A stretch of DNA of 64,000 nt from Paracoccaceae bacterium. GTDB taxonomy: Bacteria > Pseudomonadota > Alphaproteobacteria > Rhodobacterales > Rhodobacteraceae. Where the stretch lies: contig JANSXS010000008.1 of assembly GCA_024742835.1 (NCBI GenBank), positions 36,493 through 100,492 on the forward strand. The letters run 5' to 3'. Positions 61,217-64,000 of the stretch are shown piece after piece. Made by a program: the position numbers and the translations under genes. Within the stretch, counting starts at the first letter, position 1; every line of letters begins with the position of its first letter. The notes under the pieces were generated by a model, which worked only from the letters and a program-made list of their open reading frames with translations, searched no databases and was not told the DNA's origin.

Positions 61217-62560
61217 TCAGGTTTGCAGATAGGCGTCCAGGCTGTCGTCCATCGCATCCTTCCAGGGCGTGTGATGCGGCGGTGCCTTCTTGCCTGTCAT
61301 GGGCGAGACATAGCCGTGGTTGCGGAACTCCATGATGTTTTTCTTCTTGTGCTTTTTCCATTCGTAAAAGGCCTGGCAGGCGGCATCCACGTCGAAGCTG
61401 GGGTAGTCCGTCTCGTCGATCAGTTCTGCCACGTAATCGCCTTGATACTTGATGCAGCCGTAATCATCCTCCAGCGCGTCTTCGGCGGCCTCTCGCGCGA
61501 CGGGATCGGCTGCCATCGCGGCCGCATCGGGCAGGGCGATCTTGCCCATGATCGCGTCCCGTACCCACCAGGCCTGCGCGTCGAACATGTTGAAGGTGAA
61601 CCACTGGTCCTGCATCCCAAGGTAAAAGAGCTTGGGATTCTTGTTCCACACCACGCCCTTGTAAAGATTCGCCGCCGCCAGCCGGTTCGCGGTCTTGAGC
61701 CGCAGATCGTCGGGCAGGAACGGGAAATGATGCCGATACCCGGTGCACAGGATGATCGCATCAACGTCCTTGGTCGTGCCATCCTTGAAATGGGCGGTGC
61801 GTCCTTCGACCTTGACCAGCGCGGGCACCTCTTGCCAGTTGTCGGGCCAGTCATAGCCCATCGGCGCGGTGCGATGCGCGACCGTGACCGACTTGCAGCC
61901 GTATTTCCAGCACTGGCTGCCGATATCCTCGGCCGAATAGGATGTGCCGAGAATCAGGATGTCCTTGTCGGTGAACTCGCACGCATCGCGGAAATCATGG
62001 GCGTGCAGAACACGGCCCTGAAAACTTTCGAAACCGGGGTAATGCGGGACGTTGGGGGTAGAGAAGTGCCCGGTCGCGACGATCACATGGTCATATTCCT
62101 CGACGGTTTCGCGATCGGCCTGCGTGTCGCGGGCCGTCACCGTGAACTTGCCCGTTGCGTCGTCATAGGACACGTCGCGCACCACATTGTTGAAGCGGAT
62201 CCAGTCGCGAACGCCGGCCTTCTTCACCCGGCCTTCGATATAGTCGAACAGCACCGCGCGGGGCGGATAGCTTGCGATTTCACGGCCGAAATGCTCGTCA
62301 AAGGTATAATCGGCAAATTCCAGCCCTTCCTTGGGGCCGTTTGACCACAGGTAGCGATACATCGAGCCGTGACACGGCTCTCCAGCGGCGTCAACGCCGG
62401 TTCGCCACGTATAGTTCCACAGCCCGCCCCAGTCGGATTGCTTTTCGTAGCAGACGATTTCTGGAATATCCTCGCCGTTTTGTTTGGCGGATTGGAAGGC
62501 ACGCAGCTGTGCCAGCCCGGATGGTCCGGCCCCGATAACGGCAACTTTCTTGGTGGACAT
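61217..62560 (-). CDS. tmm: Trimethylamine monooxygenase
   Basis: 447 residues from ATG 62560 with GGGAG upstream; an ATG two codons earlier is too close to it. FAD motif [16 protein letters not shown] at the start, the FMO signature [11 protein letters not shown] near residue 190 and NADP motif [11 protein letters not shown]. The segments [19 protein letters not shown] and [20 protein letters not shown] are those of marine Roseobacter Tmm, which oxidises trimethylamine to TMAO with NADPH and O2. The TMAO demethylase usually next to it is not here. Confidence 0.95.
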   Translation of the reverse strand: MSTKKVAVIGAGPSGLAQLRAFQSAKQNGEDIPEIVCYEKQSDWGGLWNYTWRTGVDAAGEPCHGSMYRYLWSNGPKEGLEFADYTFDEHFGREIASYPPRAVLFDYIEGRVKKAGVRDWIRFNNVVRDVSYDDATGKFTVTARDTQADRETVEEYDHVIVATGHFSTPNVPHYPGFESFQGRVLHAHDFRDACEFTDKDILILGTSYSAEDIGSQCWKYGCKSVTVAHRTAPMGYDWPDNWQEVPALVKVEGRTAHFKDGTTKDVDAIILCTGYRHHFPFLPDDLRLKTANRLAAANLYKGVVWNKNPKLFYLGMQDQWFTFNMFDAQAWWVRDAIMGKIALPDAAAMAADPVAREAAEDALEDDYGCIKYQGDYVAELIDETDYPSFDVDAACQAFYEWKKHKKKNIMEFRNHGYVSPMTGKKAPPHHTPWKDAMDDSLDAYLQT

Positions 62561-62934
62561 GAACATGGCTCCCTGATTGGTATAAACCAAAATTTTTAAT
62601 TTGGTTGTTTTGGTTCCTTTAATTAAGCCAAAACATGAACCAGTCTGTCAACAAATTCCTGTTCCCGCGCCCTATCCCGTGCCGGAGCAGGCTTTGCCGG
62701 GTCTTCGCGGTGTGCTGGTTGAGCAGGGGTGCGCAAGGTTTAGGCGTTTCGCCGCGCTGCGCGCGTCGACCGGTTGGGGGAGCTGCCCGCAACCTCCCGG
62801 AGTATTTTCACCAAGAAGAAGGCCCTGGGTCGGGCAAAACGCCGCTTTAAAAGATCCGTGCCGTGCTGGCCCTGCCTTGCGTCAGGGGCAACAAGCGATC
62901 GGTCTTGATGCAGTCTGCCGTGAAATGCAGGCGG
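62561..62934. other. tmm-gatB spacer with operator-like repeat
   Basis: 374 bp without a supported gene. AT-rich near tmm, with AACCAAA-N8-TTTGGTT (62585-62606) and an extra TTTTGGTT (62608-62615) about 25-55 bp before the tmm start, a possible operator. Further right, CCTCCCGGAGTATTTTCACC (from 62793) continues into AAGAAGAAG and resembles a string at 38189-38220. Confidence 0.55.
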
Positions 62935-64000
62935 TCAGAGCCCGAGTTTCGCTGCCACGATCTGATTGACGGCCTTGGGATTCGCGGTGCCGCCCGTCGC
63001 TTTCATCACTTGGCCCACGAACCAGCCCGCCAGCTTGGGGTTGGATTGCGCCTTTTCCACCTGCGCGGGGTTGTCGGCGATGATCTGGTCCAGAGCCGCC
63101 TCGATCGCGCCGGTGTCGGTGACCTGTTTCAGGCCACGATCCACGACGATCTTTTCAGGCGCATTGCCCGTCTCGATATGGATTTCCAGCACGTCCTTGG
63201 CGGTCTTGGTGGAAATTTCGTCATTGCCGACCATTGCCATGATGGCGGCGTTGACGGCTGGGGCCGCGATCTGGCGTGGGCCGAGTTCGGCCTTGTTGGC
63301 GCGGCCCAGCACCTCGTTGATGATCCAGTTGGCGGTTTTCTTGCCGTCGCCGCCCGCAACGGATTCCTCGAAGTAGCCGGCCAAATCCCGATCGGCGGTC
63401 AGCACGCTGGCGTCGTATTCGGTGACGCCGTACTCCTTGATGAAGCGCGCTTTTTTCTCGTCGGGCAGTTCGGGCAGGGAAGCCTTGATGGCATCGACCC
63501 AGTCCTGTTCGATTTCCAGCGGCAGCAGGTCGGGATCGGGGAAGTAGCGGTAATCATGCGCTTCTTCCTTGGAGCGCATGGAGCGCGTCTCGCCCTTGTC
63601 CGGGTCATAGAGCCGGGTTTCCTGCACGATCTCGCCGCCCGATTCCAGGATGCCGATCTGGCGGCGCGCCTCGAAGTCGATGGCGGCCTGAATGAACCGC
63701 ATGGAGTTCATGTTCTTGATCTCGCAGCGGGTGCCCAGATGGGCAAAATCCTGGGTTTCCTGATATTTCTCGTACTGGCCGGGACGGCACACGGACACGT
63801 TCACATCCGCGCGCAGGTTGCCGTTCTGCATGTTGCCGTCGCAGGTGCCGAGATAGCGCAGGATCTGGCGCAACTTTGTGACATAAGCCGCCGCCTCTTC
63901 GGGGCCGCGGATATCGGGGCGGCTGACGATTTCCATCAGGCAGACGCCAGTGCGGTTGAGATCGACGAAGGACATGGCCGGGTCCATGTCATGGATCGAC
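62935..64000 (-). CDS. gatB: Aspartyl/glutamyl-tRNA amidotransferase subunit B, 5' end outside the window
   Basis: The C-terminal 354 residues are present and the frame is open to the last base. [32 protein letters not shown] segment (here [15 protein letters not shown]), RCEIKNMNS and the C-terminal Yqey-like helical domain ([29 protein letters not shown]) identify GatB. It helps amidate mischarged Glu-tRNAGln or Asp-tRNAAsn. Subunits A and C are not in the window. Confidence 0.97.
   Translation of the reverse strand, partial: SIHDMDPAMSFVDLNRTGVCLMEIVSRPDIRGPEEAAAYVTKLRQILRYLGTCDGNMQNGNLRADVNVSVCRPGQYEKYQETQDFAHLGTRCEIKNMNSMRFIQAAIDFEARRQIGILESGGEIVQETRLYDPDKGETRSMRSKEEAHDYRYFPDPDLLPLEIEQDWVDAIKASLPELPDEKKARFIKEYGVTEYDASVLTADRDLAGYFEESVAGGDGKKTANWIINEVLGRANKAELGPRQIAAPAVNAAIMAMVGNDEISTKTAKDVLEIHIETGNAPEKIVVDRGLKQVTDTGAIEAALDQIIADNPAQVEKAQSNPKLAGWFVGQVMKATGGTANPKAVNQIVAAKLGL

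Noticed and set aside
1..64000. CRISPR arrays, rRNA or tRNA genes, phage or integrative elements
   Set aside because: No regular spacer-repeat series, rRNA-like stretches, cloverleaf I could verify, integrase or phage genes were seen; only one transposase fragment occurs.

Overview
The window comes from an aerobic anoxygenic phototroph of the Rhodobacterales (Roseobacter group). The evidence is a photosynthesis gene cluster in the gene order of that order (bchO-D-I-crtA, crtI-B-tspO, crtC-D, crtE-F-bchC-X-Y-Z-pufQBALMC, dxs), a spheroidene monooxygenase, a tetraheme PufC in place of PufX, a trimethylamine monooxygenase of the marine Roseobacter type, and high GC content throughout. Exact species cannot be read from the sequence.

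Layout. 1-2.8 kb: three-subunit molybdenum hydroxylase (large subunit cut by the window edge). 2.9-8 kb: LysR regulator divergent from a Rieske oxygenase / GcvT-like pair, an EamA transporter and a metallo-beta-lactamase-fold hydrolase. 8.1-12.3 kb: glycine-betaine/proline-type ABC importer with a fused double permease. 12.3-35.4 kb: photosynthesis cluster, with tandem PpsR-type TGT-N12-ACA operators at three promoters (crtA/crtI, crtD/crtE, bchC) and many start/stop overlaps. 35.6-44.9 kb: metG, a LexA-boxed imuA-like gene, XRE regulator, NUDIX, DUF983, EF-hand protein, an ECF sigma operon, an IS110 remnant and a diguanylate cyclase with a defective receiver. 44.9-56.8 kb: small and housekeeping genes, an MttB-like methyltransferase, a degenerate H-NOX plus diguanylate cyclase pair, a sugar epimerase, ptsP and lysC. 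56.9-64 kb: SDR, DUF1178, NUDIX, an iron-regulated hemP operon with two tiny genes, an FbpB-type iron permease, tmm, and gatB (cut by the window edge).

The phototrophy genes supply chlorophyllide a reduction (BchXYZ, BchC), Mg chelation (BchID), the spheroidenone pathway (CrtE, B, I, C, D, F, A), isoprenoid precursor (Dxs), LH1 (PufBA) and the reaction centre (PufLMC). The other half of a typical cluster (bchFNBHLM, puhA, ppsR, bchG/P) is not in the window, so the cluster is split or continues elsewhere. The flanks are rich in methylated-amine chemistry (Rieske/GcvT, betaine ABC importer, MttB-like, Tmm), as expected for a marine heterotroph.

The observations most worth a second look are: an H-NOX protein that has lost its heme ligand next to a GGDEF enzyme; a crtC frame without any NTG start; a perfect SOS box inside a leaderless promoter of an orphan imuA-like gene; an iron-box-controlled pair of very small ORFs (one is HemP); a palindrome and small ORF between bchY and bchZ; and a dispersed ~90-bp intergenic repeat.
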